Below are positions 1 through 8,948 of a stretch of DNA of 64,000 bases, piece after piece (position 1 is the first letter of the stretch; every line of letters starts with the position of its first letter). This stretch comes from Streptomyces anulatus. GTDB lineage: Bacteria > Actinomycetota > Actinomycetes > Streptomycetales > Streptomycetaceae. The notes beneath the pieces are model-generated. The model made no database searches. It was not told the DNA's origin and was given only the letters and a program-made list of their open reading frames with translations. The position numbers and the translations under genes were made by a program. Where the stretch lies: NCBI RefSeq assembly GCF_014650675.1, contig NZ_BMVK01000013.1, forward strand, positions 144,549 to 208,548. Direction: 5' to 3'.

Positions 1-1
1 G

Positions 2-169
2 CCCACCCGCCGGCCCTGGACCGAACTGGTCGCCCGCAACAGCGGGGCCGTCCTCCTGCTCGGATTGGACCCACTGCCGCAGACCGCTGACGCCGCCCGC
101 CTCGACACCTACTTGGACGACGCGCTCGCCGCCGACCGGCTGCTGTTCGGACGCGCTCGCACACGCTGA
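2..169 (+). CDS. hypothetical protein, C-terminal end (5' end outside window)
   Basis: A frame open from the left edge reads 55 codons and stops at TGA 167-169. The visible end contains the motif GAVLLLGLDPLP followed by a polar helix-like stretch ending in LFGRARTR. I do not recognise a family. It is followed after about 50 bp by another start codon with a good ribosome binding site, so the two were probably cotranscribed. The next gene is broken by a transposase remnant, so this was part of a small operon before the insertion. Confidence 0.5.
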   Translation, partial: PTRRPWTELVARNSGAVLLLGLDPLPQTADAARLDTYLDDALAADRLLFGRARTR

Positions 170-223
170 CCACCTGGACTTCCCCGCACGGCCCCCGGAC
201 GGAACGGATGAGAGGGAACTGCC

Positions 224-315
224 ATGGAAACCTTCGAACGCGCCTGGCTGGAGGCCCACTTCGCCCGAATCGCCTCCCAGTTCGCCCCGGGCGAGCAGAC
301 CGCATCGTGGGGATG
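224..315 (+). pseudogene. 5' stump of a gene cut by the IS21-like remnant
   Basis: An ATG at 224 sits a few bases after a purine-rich site (gagaggga) and opens a frame METFERAWLEAHFARIASQF. After about 27 codons the reading runs into DNA that, on the other strand, encodes the C-terminal side of a transposase, and it stops at a TGA soon after. The natural reading is that the original gene was cut at about 300-315 by insertion or later deletion. The start context looks genuine. The family of the lost protein cannot be told from the stump. Confidence 0.5.
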
Positions 316-975
316 CGCCTCACCCGGGGCGACGTGACGGCGCACGACTGTCTTGGTGCGGTCGTAGACGATCGTCATCGACACTCCGTTGAGGCGCGCG
401 AATGCCCGCCGGTGGTACTCGAAGAACGTCTGCAGGTCCAGGCTGGTGGTGAAGCAGCAGAACGGATCACGAGAGTACGACAGCACCATGTGGAAGGAGT
501 GCACCTTCGGGATGCCCAGGTGGGCGAGGAGCTTGCCCTCATCGCCCCAGTCCACCTGAGCCTGAGCACCCGGGATCACCTCGAACCTGCGATGCATCCC
601 TGCCAGCTCTCGCGGGTGATCCCCAGTTCCTCCGCGATCCTTGGGCGGGCTTCCTGCACGAGGAGTTTGACCCGCTGGTAGCTCCCGGGTGAACCCGTAC
701 TCCATGGCCAGCCGCTCGTGAATCACCGCGTCCTTCATCAGGACCTCGGCCCGCAGCATCGCGTCGATCAGCGGAGCGACCTCGTCGACCACTCGCTTGC
801 GCGGCTGACCACTTGCCACCCGGCGCGGCGGCGCGGACGAGTCAGCGGACAGGTACTTGCTGACCGTCCGCCAGTTCAGTCCGGTTTCCTTGGAGACCTC
901 CGACAGGCTCATCGCCCCGGTCTCCACCAGGTCACGGAAACGCCGAAGCTCCAGCCCCAGCGGGGTGGTCCACCA
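306..975 (-). pseudogene. istA: IS21-family transposase (IstA) remnant, frameshifted and 3'-truncated
   Basis: Reading leftwards, the frame gives an N-terminal helix-turn-helix (METGAMSLSEVSKETGLNWRTVSKYL) and the IstA integrase-core signature PGAQAQVDWGDEG, then VLSYSRDPF and IVYDRTKTVV, all typical of IS21 IstA. Between about 690 and 610 the IstA-like reading (SYQRVKLLVQEARPRIAEEL) sits in a different frame from both flanks, so two compensating frameshifts are present. Homology stops near 306-315, where the protein should continue for roughly 200 residues, and no istB follows. It is therefore a dead fragment. The stretch just upstream of the GTG at 927 still reads as transposase (RRFRDLV), so the true N-terminus probably began a little farther upstream. 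Confidence 0.85.
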
Positions 976-1222
976 CCTACTCTGGAGACGTTGACCGACC
1001 GATCGCGGTGCTCGACGGCTCCACCGAACTGCGTCCCGCTGATCGATCCTGTTGTGGCACGCTCAGCGTGCGCCCGATAGTCACCAGAGCGTGACCAGTA
1101 CGGGATTCCCTCGCGAGACGCAGCTCGTGGAGTGGAACCGGCCGAACCCTTGCCGGGGGTATGCAGGCAATTCGGGTTGGTCGCCTCCCGGACGAGTGGC
1201 TCGTGCCGCTAGCCTGTAGCAC
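976..1222. other. gene-free stretch with a 15-bp palindrome
   Basis: I see no coding signal here. A perfect 7-bp inverted repeat with a one-base centre (GCACGCT-C-AGCGTGC) lies at 1057-1071. It could be a weak hairpin or an element end, but it has no T-run and no matching copy at the other side of the transposase remnant. Confidence 0.3.
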
Positions 1223-1777
1223 ATGGAGTTGATCAGGGCAGCTTCGGCAGAGTTCGAACGAGTTGTGCGCCAATTGCCCGCGGACTCGTCGGAGCAACCG
1301 ACGCCGTCGGGAGTCTCGGTACGCGAATTGATTGAGCACGTGGTGGTGGGGAATCGCTTCACCGCACTTCTGCTGGCAGGCGTTGGGCGCGACGAGGCCC
1401 ACGCCATGCTCGCAGCCAAGCAGGTCGGCGGTGACCCAGTCGCTGACGTGAGTGAGTCCGCACAGCGCCAAGCACAGGCATTCTTCGCGACGTCGCCCGA
1501 GCAACAGGTCGCGGGCCCGAACGGAAATGTTCCCGTCGCTGCCTACGTGCGATTCCGTCTCGTCGACCTGGTAGTGCATGCGTGGGACCTCCTGCGTGCC
1601 GCGCGTCTCGACGAGACCCTTGATCCGCAGACTGTTGTCGGCGTGCTGAACACGGTCGAGCCGCATCTGGACGAAATGCTTGCCTTCGGAGCGTATGGCG
1701 CCGGTCCGAGCGGAACGCTGCCTGCTGACGCGTCACCACAGATCCGGCTGCTCGACTCGTTCGGGCGACGACCATAG
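1223..1777 (+). CDS. TIGR03086-type metal-binding protein (DinB / mycothiol-dependent isomerase-like fold)
   Basis: This 184-residue protein has the layout of the actinobacterial TIGR03086 group. It has an N-terminal helix with SVRELIEHVVVGNRF (the first metal-ligand region, His in LIEHVV), a central four-helix-bundle segment, and RLVDLVVHAWDL (second His). Members of this DinB/MDMPI-like superfamily bind a divalent metal through histidines, and many use mycothiol, but the substrate of this one cannot be inferred. The start ATG at 1223 gives the family's usual length. It stands alone between the istA remnant and a convergent regulator gene, in a region otherwise rich in mobile-element debris, so it is probably cargo. 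Confidence 0.75.
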   Translation: MELIRAASAEFERVVRQLPADSSEQPTPSGVSVRELIEHVVVGNRFTALLLAGVGRDEAHAMLAAKQVGGDPVADVSESAQRQAQAFFATSPEQQVAGPNGNVPVAAYVRFRLVDLVVHAWDLLRAARLDETLDPQTVVGVLNTVEPHLDEMLAFGAYGAGPSGTLPADASPQIRLLDSFGRRP

Positions 1778-1931
1778 CCGACATCTCCGATCGTGCGGAT
1801 GACCCTCCTGCTCTGGTGACTGACGCCCTCCGGCCATTTGGTCCGCTGAAGGACCCTCGGCCGAGCCGAGTGCCGACGGCCTTCCGACGCTCTCGTGCAA
1901 AGCGATGGGGCGCGCCGGTCGCGGATGTCTT

Positions 1932-2939
1932 TCAGTGAGCGCGGGTGCGTTGTCCGCGGACTGTCCGGGGGCTCATGCCGAGCTCTTGGCTCATGGCCCG
2001 TCGAAGTGCCGTCGGATCGCTGTACCCGACTGCATGGGCGACTCCGGTGACGGCGAGGTCAGTGTTGTGCAGAAGCTCGACAGCTCGCTCGACACGCAGG
2101 CGTCGTAGGAATCGAGCAGGCGACATACCTGTGGCTTCGCTGATTCTGCGGGTGAAGGTGCGCGGACTGAGGTGTGCGGCAGCGGCCAAGTCCCTCACTC
2201 CTATGCTTGTGTCGAGGTGCTGGAGCGCCCATGACCGCGCGATTGCGACATCGCTGTCGGCGCCCTCGATTGTCTCGGGCATCACGTAGGGAGACTGCGA
2301 CCGACGACGGTCAACCGCGAGGTACCTGGCGCACCCCCGGGCGAGCGCCTCCCCACCGTGACGCCCTACGAGCGTCAGCATCAGGTCCAGGTGCGCCAAG
2401 GCTGCGCCTGCGGTTGTCACCGGGCCGTCGGTGACGACGAGATCAGCAGGTGTCAACCGAACTGCGGGGTACCTGCAGGCGAACAGCGGCGCCAGCCACC
2501 AGGTGGTAGTCGCACGTCGCTGATCGAGGATGCCGGCTTCGGCGAGGAGGAACACTCCGGCGCACGAGGCTGCGATCTCGCTACCTGCTGCGGCGGCTTC
2601 CTTCAAGTAGTGCGCCCCCGCTCTGGCATCGGGCGCTGCGAGTCGGCTGCGAACCTCTTGGGTGTTTCTCATCCCGAGGCCAGGGACGACCACGAGATCC
2701 ACCGGTTCCGTGGCGTCTCCATAGTCGTTGGCGACCCAGGGCTGGACGTCGAACTGATCGGCCTGTCCCGATCGGAGGGCCAGCCGGTTCGCGGTGTCGA
2801 GGACATCAGCCGTGATGGCCACGGAGGTGGCCATCGCTCCCTCGAGATCCAGTACGCGGACCGAGGTCATGTCTCGAACCGCCCGGAATATGGCCGGTCT
2901 CGCTCTCTCAAGGACTTCATCGTGATCCATCGTAGTCAC
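1932..2939 (-). CDS. GlxA-type AraC-family regulator (DJ-1/PfpI sensor + AraC HTH)
   Basis: The N-terminal 190 residues form a DJ-1/PfpI-like domain with DLVVVPGLG and the nucleophile-elbow motif IAASCAGVFLLAEAGIL, where the Cys marks the usual ligand-sensing site. The C-terminal 100 residues carry two helix-turn-helix motifs of the AraC type (DLAAAAHLSPRTFTRRI and GVAHAVGYSDPTALRRAM). This fusion defines the GlxA group. It starts at GTG 2939 or ATG 2930, and neither has a strong ribosome binding site. It is divergent from the dienelactone hydrolase gene with only about 44 bp between starts. It probably controls that operon, although the ligand is unknown. Confidence 0.88.
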   Translation of the reverse strand: MTTMDHDEVLERARPAIFRAVRDMTSVRVLDLEGAMATSVAITADVLDTANRLALRSGQADQFDVQPWVANDYGDATEPVDLVVVPGLGMRNTQEVRSRLAAPDARAGAHYLKEAAAAGSEIAASCAGVFLLAEAGILDQRRATTTWWLAPLFACRYPAVRLTPADLVVTDGPVTTAGAALAHLDLMLTLVGRHGGEALARGCARYLAVDRRRSQSPYVMPETIEGADSDVAIARSWALQHLDTSIGVRDLAAAAHLSPRTFTRRISEATGMSPARFLRRLRVERAVELLHNTDLAVTGVAHAVGYSDPTALRRAMSQELGMSPRTVRGQRTRAH

Positions 2940-2983
2940 CAGATCGGCCGCACTCCGCGACGATCCATCGCAGGGGGATCTCT

Positions 2984-3868
2984 ATGACGGATCACGACGT
3001 GACCCAAGACGACGACCTCGCCGACTTCACCGTCCGGTCCATCTCGCTCCTCGGCCAGGTACGTCGCGTGTATGTCAGCGGTGACGGTCCCGGTGTGATC
3101 GTGATGCACGAGATGCCCGGCATCAGCCCACACGTCGCTCGTTTCGCCCGATGGGTCCGCGATCGTGGCATGACGGTCTACCTGCCTTCCCTCTTCGGCA
3201 CCGACGGCGCCCTCGGTGACGCCAACAGCGGGGCACAGGTGTTTCGTCGTCTCTGCGTCGCGAAGGAGTTCCGCGCCCTCGGCGGTGGCGAGTCGAGCCC
3301 CGTCACGACGTGGTTGATGGCCCTCGCTCGCTCGGCGCACCGTGAGTGCGGGGGAACAGGTGTGGGCGCGGTCGGGATGTGCTTCACCGGCAACTTCGCC
3401 ATCACCATGATGCTCGAGAGCGCCGTCGTCGCGCCGGTGGCCTGCCAGCCGTCCCTGCCGTTGGATGAGCCGGGTGTCCTGGAGATCAGCGACGCCGAGC
3501 TCACCGCCGTGAAGGAACGTCTCGACCGTGACGATCTCACCGTCCTGGCCTACCGGTTCGAGGGTGACAAGGTCTGCACCAGGGCGCGCTTCGATACCTA
3601 CGCGCAAGCCTTGGGCGACTCCTTCGTCAGCCGCGAACTCCCCGACACTGCCGCGAATCGTGATGTACCGCCGTTCTTCGCTGCTCACGTTCCCTATCCC
3701 CACAGCGTGGTCACTGTTCACCTCGTCGATCGCGAGGGCGAACCGACCGCCACGGCACGCGACGAGATCCTCGACTTCCTTGTCCACCGGCTTCACGGCC
3801 ACGCCAACTCAGACCGCTCGACTGACGCTCACGCGAACCGGCCCTCTCCAGATAGGAACCTTCTGTGA
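2984..3868 (+). CDS. dienelactone-hydrolase family protein
   Basis: This 294-residue alpha/beta hydrolase keeps the dienelactone-hydrolase hallmarks. The EMPGISPHV oxyanion/entry loop lies near residue 43, the Cys nucleophile C133 sits in GMCFTG, an acidic residue D195 lies in FEGDKV, and His240 lies in YPHSVV. Family members hydrolyse lactone rings or carboxylic esters in aromatic or xenobiotic breakdown, and the natural substrate here is unknown. The protein is slightly longer than the usual 240-250 residues because of a polar C-terminal tail. The ATG at 2984 follows a gggga site. It leads a co-oriented run, and its stop overlaps the next start by four bases, so translation is likely coupled. 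Confidence 0.85.
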   Translation: MTDHDVTQDDDLADFTVRSISLLGQVRRVYVSGDGPGVIVMHEMPGISPHVARFARWVRDRGMTVYLPSLFGTDGALGDANSGAQVFRRLCVAKEFRALGGGESSPVTTWLMALARSAHRECGGTGVGAVGMCFTGNFAITMMLESAVVAPVACQPSLPLDEPGVLEISDAELTAVKERLDRDDLTVLAYRFEGDKVCTRARFDTYAQALGDSFVSRELPDTAANRDVPPFFAAHVPYPHSVVTVHLVDREGEPTATARDEILDFLVHRLHGHANSDRSTDAHANRPSPDRNLL

Positions 3869-4212
3869 CTGCCTACGCCATCGCCCATCTGCGCGACGCC
3901 GAGCCGCACCCGGACATCGCCGAGTACATGGAGCGGATCGCCGGCACGTTCGAGCCCTTCGGGGGCCGCTTCCTCGTGCACGGCACGCCACCGGAGGTGA
4001 AGGAGGGCGCGTGGGCCGGACACGTCGTGGTGATCGGCTTTCCCGGGATCAACGAGGCCAGGGACTGGTGGGACTCTCCCGCCTACCGGGAGATCGCACC
4101 CCTCCGCTCCCGCCACATCCAGGGCGACATCATCCTCGTCGGCGGCGTTCCCCAGGACTACGACCCGAGCGCCACCGCGCAGGCCATCCGGAACGCTCCG
4201 GCATCGCGCTGA
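3865..4212 (+). CDS. DUF1330 family protein
   Basis: This 115-residue protein begins at GTG 3865 inside the GTGA overlap with the hydrolase stop. It shows the DUF1330 pattern: an N-terminal YAIAHLRDAEPHPDIAEYM strand-helix, a central GGRFLVHG strand, and the closing strand in DWWDSPAYREIAPLR. DUF1330 proteins adopt a small ferredoxin-like dimeric fold related to stress-responsive alpha/beta barrel and EthD-like proteins, and no reaction is settled. Its coupling to a dienelactone hydrolase suggests an accessory role in the same small-molecule conversion, which is inference only. Confidence 0.8.
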   Translation: MTAYAIAHLRDAEPHPDIAEYMERIAGTFEPFGGRFLVHGTPPEVKEGAWAGHVVVIGFPGINEARDWWDSPAYREIAPLRSRHIQGDIILVGGVPQDYDPSATAQAIRNAPASR

Positions 4213-4237
4213 GGTCGTCCACCCTGCAAGGACGGCG

Positions 4238-4861
4238 GTGTCAGATTCGCACCTGCGTACGACACCTTCACCCACCCCGTCGCCCCGCGGCCTGGCCCTG
4301 AAGGCCGAGCTGGTCGACTGCGCGGTGGACGTGCTGGTAGAGCTGGGGTTCGCAGGCACGTCCGTCGCCGAGGTTGCTCGCCGCGCAGGCGTCAGCAAAG
4401 GAGTGGTGACCTACCATTTCCCAACCAAGGAGGACTTGTTGAGCGAGGTGGTGACCTCCCTCTACCGCGAGGCCGGCGAGCAGATCGGCCAGGCGACGGG
4501 CGACAGCGACTCGGTGATCGGCGAGCTCGCGACCTACATCAGGAGCAACCTCACCTTCGTCGCCGACCATCCGAGGCACGTGCGCGCAGTCATGGAGGTG
4601 GCGGCGAACATGCGACCTGCGAACGGCCCCCGGGGAGGCGAGGATCCCTTGAGCGCCCACCTGCGAGAGCTGATCGAGCGAGGGCAGGCGACGGGTGAGG
4701 CCGCGGATGTGGACGCCGGGGTTCTGGCCATGACGATGCGGGCGTCGATCGACGCCGCCGCGGCCCGCGCCGCCTGCGACCCGACGGCTGACGCACGAGG
4801 CCACGCCGAGCACCTGGTCACCATCGTCCGACGTGCACTGCAGGCCACGGAGCCACGATGA
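4238..4861 (+). CDS. TetR-family regulator of the downstream ABC exporter
   Basis: The protein has 207 residues with a canonical TetR N-terminal DNA-binding domain: a helix ending ELGFAGTSVAEVARRAGVSKGVVTYHFPTKEDLL, then an all-helical ligand domain of the TetR_C-6/AcrR type. The start is GTG 4238, downstream of aaggacggc. Its TGA overlaps the ATG of the first ABC-transporter gene (ATGA), so regulator and exporter are translated together. This is the common arrangement for a drug-responsive repressor and its efflux pump. The effector is unknown. Confidence 0.88.
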   Translation: MSDSHLRTTPSPTPSPRGLALKAELVDCAVDVLVELGFAGTSVAEVARRAGVSKGVVTYHFPTKEDLLSEVVTSLYREAGEQIGQATGDSDSVIGELATYIRSNLTFVADHPRHVRAVMEVAANMRPANGPRGGEDPLSAHLRELIERGQATGEAADVDAGVLAMTMRASIDAAAARAACDPTADARGHAEHLVTIVRRALQATEPR

Positions 4862-7179
4862 GGGCCTCGAGAAGCGGTCCGGCCGCCTTCACCGGCTTCC
4901 TCCTCATCGACCTCGTCGTCCCGCTCGCGTCCTACTACGTGCTCCGCGCACTGGGCGCATCCGTCTGGACAGCGCTCCTCGCCGGGGCCGCCCTGCCTAT
5001 GCTCCGCCTGAGCGCCGGCCTGGTCCTCCGGCGGCGCGTCCCCGGGGGTAGCCTCTTCGCTCTCGGGCTCATCACCGTCGGGACTGCGATCGGCCTCATG
5101 ACTGCCGACTCGCGGCCCCTGATGGCCCGCGAAAGCTATCTGACCGGCTTCGTCGGAGTTTGGGTCCTGCTGTCGCTGCTGCGGGCACGACCGCTCGTCT
5201 TCACGGCGACCGTCGGTTTCATGCCCCCGGCGCCCGCCGAGGACTGGCACCGGTCCTGGGAGACGAGCGAGACCTTTCGGCGAGCGATGCGGGGCATGAC
5301 CTGGGGCTTCGGACTGGCCTTCCTCATCGATGCTGCGGCTCGGGTCGTGATGAGCTACACGCTGCCTCTGGACCTCGTCCCGGCGACCTCCGCCGCACTT
5401 CTCGCCGTGATGCTGGTCGTCGTGGTCCAGACGGGCAAGGCATGGGGACGCCGACACATGCGCCGGAGCACCGTGCCGCCGACGCGCCCCCACACCCGTG
5501 GCCCGTGGTCGTACTTGGCGTGGCTCGTGTCTCGGCAGCGCGGCCGGGTCACGCTCGGAGCGGTGCTCGGCAGCGCCTGGATGGTGGGGCTCGCCCTACC
5601 GCCGTACGTGCTGTCCCGTGCGATCGACAGCCTCGCGGAGAGCCAGCAGAACGTGGTGCTTGGGTGGACGGCTGTCCTGCTCCTGGTCGGGGGCGTCCTG
5701 GCGGGCCTGAGCATCTGGCGGCATCGCACCATGACCCGGGTGCGCATGGATGCGGCGCTGCGGACGGTGTCAGAGGTGAACGCCCACGGCATCCGTCTGG
5801 GAGACACGATGGCGCGTCGCGCGCTCACCGGGGAGGTCGTGGCCATCGGAGGTGGGGACGCGTGGACGATCGGGCGCAGCCTCACCGCGACCGGGCCGGG
5901 AGTCGGTGCGGTGCTCGCCTACGTGGTGATAGCGATGCTGCTGTTGCGGATCTCGGTGCCACTGGCTGTGGTCGTGCTGGCGGGGGTTCCGGTCCTGGCC
6001 ATGGTCGTGGGCCCGGCGACGCGCCGGCTCCGGACAGTCGGTACGCCGTATCGCGAGCAGCAGGGCCGCGTGACGGGTCGGATCGTGGACATCGTCGCGG
6101 GGCTGGGCGTCCTGAACGGCTTGGGCGGCAAAGCGCTCTACGCCGAACGTTTCCGCGCCGAGTCGCAGCGGCTGCTGCAGCACGGCTATCGGGTCGGCCG
6201 CGTCACGAGCGTGATCCAGGCAGCCGGTCTGGGGCTGCCGACACTGTTCTCCGCAGCGGTGGTGTGGCTGGCCGCCCGGCTCGCGGTCGAGGGCAGCATC
6301 ACGGTGGGCGAACTGGTCGCGGTCGCCGGCTACGCCGCGGTGCTGGCGGTGCCGGTGGCCTCCTTCATCGAGGGCGCGCTCGACCTCAGCCAGGCTCTCG
6401 TGGCCGCACGTCGGGTGACCGACTTCCTGGACGTGCGCCCCGACAGCACCGGCACGGCGGTGCCCCCGGGGCGGGGAGACCTGATCGACGAGGCCTCCGG
6501 GCTGCGGATCACACCGGGGACGTTCGCTGCGGTCGCCACCGCCCAGCACTCCGACGCCGTAGCCCTCGTCGACCGGCTCGGCGGCTTCCGCCCAGGTGCC
6601 ACCTGGGCCGGGCAGCCGACCTCCGAGCTCGATCCCGCCCAACTGCACGAGCAGGTACTGGTGGCCGACAACGACGCCGCCCTGTTCGCCGGGTCACTGG
6701 CCCAGGTGGTGGCCGGTCGCCTCGACGTCACCGGCCTCGGTGAGGCTGCGATCCTGGACGCGCTGCACACAGCCACCGCCGACGACGTGGTGCGGGGCCT
6801 GCCCGAGGGCCTCGGGTCGAGGATCGACTCCGGGGGACGGAACCTCTCAGGCGGTCAACGCCAACGCGTCCGGCTCGCTCGGGCGACGATTGCCGACCCG
6901 ACCGTCCTGCTCGCGGTGGACCCGACCTCGGCGCTCGACGCCGCCACGGAGGCCACCATCGTCGACCGCCTCATCCACCACCGTCGCGGCAAGACCACAT
7001 TGGTCACCTCGACGTCCGCGCTCGTGCTGCAAGGAGCCGACGAAGTGCACCTGCTCGCCGACGGTCGGGTGGTCGCAAGTGGCACCCACACCGACTTGCT
7101 GGCCAACCCCGCCTACGCCGCTCTGGTCCACCGCGGACGACCGGCCACCAGCGCCCACGACCCCGAGATCCAGGCATGA
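4858..7179 (+). CDS. ABC exporter half with degenerate NBD, fused to a VC0807-like membrane domain
   Basis: This 773-residue protein is a fusion. Residues 1 to about 205 form a multi-helix membrane domain like VC0807-family proteins (GPAAFTGFLLIDLVVPLASYY, then VFTATVGFMPP). Residues about 215-520 are a six-helix ABC exporter domain, and about 530-770 form a nucleotide-binding domain. In that domain the Walker A loop is unrecognisable (VATAQHSDAVALV where GxxGxGK(S/T) should be). The Walker B catalytic Glu is replaced by Pro (LAVDPTSALD, about 686), and the switch His is missing (TSTSALV). The signature LSGGQRQR (about 664) is perfect. This is the expected makeup of the non-consensus half of a heterodimeric exporter. 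It is coupled by overlaps to TetR upstream and to its partner downstream. Confidence 0.88.
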   Translation: MRASRSGPAAFTGFLLIDLVVPLASYYVLRALGASVWTALLAGAALPMLRLSAGLVLRRRVPGGSLFALGLITVGTAIGLMTADSRPLMARESYLTGFVGVWVLLSLLRARPLVFTATVGFMPPAPAEDWHRSWETSETFRRAMRGMTWGFGLAFLIDAAARVVMSYTLPLDLVPATSAALLAVMLVVVVQTGKAWGRRHMRRSTVPPTRPHTRGPWSYLAWLVSRQRGRVTLGAVLGSAWMVGLALPPYVLSRAIDSLAESQQNVVLGWTAVLLLVGGVLAGLSIWRHRTMTRVRMDAALRTVSEVNAHGIRLGDTMARRALTGEVVAIGGGDAWTIGRSLTATGPGVGAVLAYVVIAMLLLRISVPLAVVVLAGVPVLAMVVGPATRRLRTVGTPYREQQGRVTGRIVDIVAGLGVLNGLGGKALYAERFRAESQRLLQHGYRVGRVTSVIQAAGLGLPTLFSAAVVWLAARLAVEGSITVGELVAVAGYAAVLAVPVASFIEGALDLSQALVAARRVTDFLDVRPDSTGTAVPPGRGDLIDEASGLRITPGTFAAVATAQHSDAVALVDRLGGFRPGATWAGQPTSELDPAQLHEQVLVADNDAALFAGSLAQVVAGRLDVTGLGEAAILDALHTATADDVVRGLPEGLGSRIDSGGRNLSGGQRQRVRLARATIADPTVLLAVDPTSALDAATEATIVDRLIHHRRGKTTLVTSTSALVLQGADEVHLLADGRVVASGTHTDLLANPAYAALVHRGRPATSAHDPEIQA

Positions 7180-8948
7180 GCGCGCAGCCGTTGCCGGTGG
7201 CAGAGCCCGGCGAGGTCCGCCGTGCTGCGTGGCGGCTCATCCGCTCCGACCGCGCAGCATTCATCGCCGTGCTGCTCGCCAACTGCGCGGCGGCGGGCGC
7301 AGGTCTGGTTGGGCCGTGGCTGCTCGGGCAGATCGTCAACGAGGTGCAGGCCGGGGCTGGGGTCGCGACCATCGACCGGTTGGGCCTCCTCGTGGTGCTT
7401 GCCGCGGCCGCGCAGCTCCTGATCGGGCACCAGGCCCGCCGCCTGGGCTACCGGTTCGGCGAACGGACCGCCGCCCGACTGCGCGAGCAGCTGGCCGACC
7501 GGCTCATGCGGATCCCTGCACGAGCTGTCGAAGGGGCCGGCACCGGCGACCTGACCTCACGTGCCACGACCGACGCCGGCCTGGTGTCGTTCGCTCTGCG
7601 CGACGCCGCGCCAGAGATGGTGTTCGCCCTTGCCCAGGCGCTGATCATCATCGTCGCCGTCGTCCTGCTCTCCCCCGTGCTGGGCGCCGTCGGACTAGTC
7701 GCACTCGTCGCCATCCCCGTGGTCCTGCGCTGGTACCTGCGCCGCGCCCGGTCGGCCTATCTGGCCCAGGCAGCCGCGCATGCCGAGGTCGCCGACGTCC
7801 TGGCCGGCACCGCCGCCGGCGCCCGGACGGTGGAAGCGCTCGGCCTGCAGGAGCGGCGGGCCGCCGACTGCTCGTCCGCGATCGCTGCCGCGACAGCGGC
7901 CCAGCTGCGCACCCTTCGCCTGCGGAGCGTGTTCTTCCCGACCATCGACGCCTCCACCGCCCTTGCCGTCGGCGCCGCGTTCGGCGTGGGCGGCCTGCTC
8001 TACCTCGACCACCAGCTCAACCTCGGCACCGTCGTCGCGGTCGTCCTCTACCTGCGCCAGCTCACCACCCCGATCGACACGATCCTGATCTGGGTGGAGA
8101 CTTTGCAGAGCAGCGCCGCCTCGTTCGCCCGCATCGAGGGGCTCGCCTCGTCAGCGGAACCGCCACGACGCAGCGCCGAGGGCGTCACGGCCGTCCCCAC
8201 CGACCAGGACATCGTCGTCACCGACGTCCGCTACGCCTATGACGGGGCCGACGTCCTCCACGGTGTCGACCTCGACGTCCGGGCCGGCGAGCATCTCGCC
8301 GTCGTGGGGACGTCGGGAGCAGGCAAGACCACCCTGGGTCGCCTCATTGCCGGCATCGACCGTCCCCGATCAGGAAGGGTCACCGTGGGCGGTGCGGACG
8401 TCGCCGACCTCGCACCCGAGCAGCTTCGCCAGCACATCGTCCTGGTGACCCAGGAGCACCACGTGTTCGCCGACCCTCTGCGCGACAACCTCACCATCGC
8501 GGCACCTCACGCCACCGACGCCGAGCTCCTCGAGGCCCTCGACGTCCTCGGCGCAGACTGGTTCGACGACCTCCCCGACGGGCTCGACACCGACCTCGGC
8601 ACCCATCGGCTCGGCGGCGCCCAGGCCCAACACGTCGCGCTCGCCCGAGTCCTGCTCGCCAATCCCCACACCCTCGTCCTCGACGAGGCCACCGCCCTGC
8701 TGGACCCGACGACCGCTCGCCGCACCGAACAAGCCCTCGCCGCCACCATCCAGGGCCGCACCATCATCGCCGTGGCCCACCGACTCCAGACTGCCCGAGA
8801 CGCTGACCGCATCGCCATCATGGAAGGGGGCCGCATCACCGAGCTCGGCCACCACGACCACCTCGTCACCACCGCGACCTCCTACGCAGCCCTCTGGGAG
8901 ACCTGGAGTGCAGACACCAGCCACGACAGGACTGACAACCATGAGTGA
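7176..8948 (+). CDS. ABC exporter half with consensus Walker motifs (partner subunit)
   Basis: This 590-residue half-transporter has six membrane helices (about 25-310) and an ATPase domain with intact Walker A (GTSGAGKTT, about 378), Q-loop (VTQEHH), Walker B plus catalytic Glu (LVLDEATALLD, about 500) and switch His (AVAHRL). Its own signature is altered to LGGAQAQ (about 478) in place of LSGGQ. In the heterodimer its Walker motifs would face the perfect LSGGQ of the upstream subunit, giving one working site and one degenerate site. The ATG overlaps the upstream stop by four bases, and its own stop overlaps the SDR start by eight. It is an efflux pump of the type IV exporter fold, with unknown cargo. 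Confidence 0.9.
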   Translation: MSAQPLPVAEPGEVRRAAWRLIRSDRAAFIAVLLANCAAAGAGLVGPWLLGQIVNEVQAGAGVATIDRLGLLVVLAAAAQLLIGHQARRLGYRFGERTAARLREQLADRLMRIPARAVEGAGTGDLTSRATTDAGLVSFALRDAAPEMVFALAQALIIIVAVVLLSPVLGAVGLVALVAIPVVLRWYLRRARSAYLAQAAAHAEVADVLAGTAAGARTVEALGLQERRAADCSSAIAAATAAQLRTLRLRSVFFPTIDASTALAVGAAFGVGGLLYLDHQLNLGTVVAVVLYLRQLTTPIDTILIWVETLQSSAASFARIEGLASSAEPPRRSAEGVTAVPTDQDIVVTDVRYAYDGADVLHGVDLDVRAGEHLAVVGTSGAGKTTLGRLIAGIDRPRSGRVTVGGADVADLAPEQLRQHIVLVTQEHHVFADPLRDNLTIAAPHATDAELLEALDVLGADWFDDLPDGLDTDLGTHRLGGAQAQHVALARVLLANPHTLVLDEATALLDPTTARRTEQALAATIQGRTIIAVAHRLQTARDADRIAIMEGGRITELGHHDHLVTTATSYAALWETWSADTSHDRTDNHE

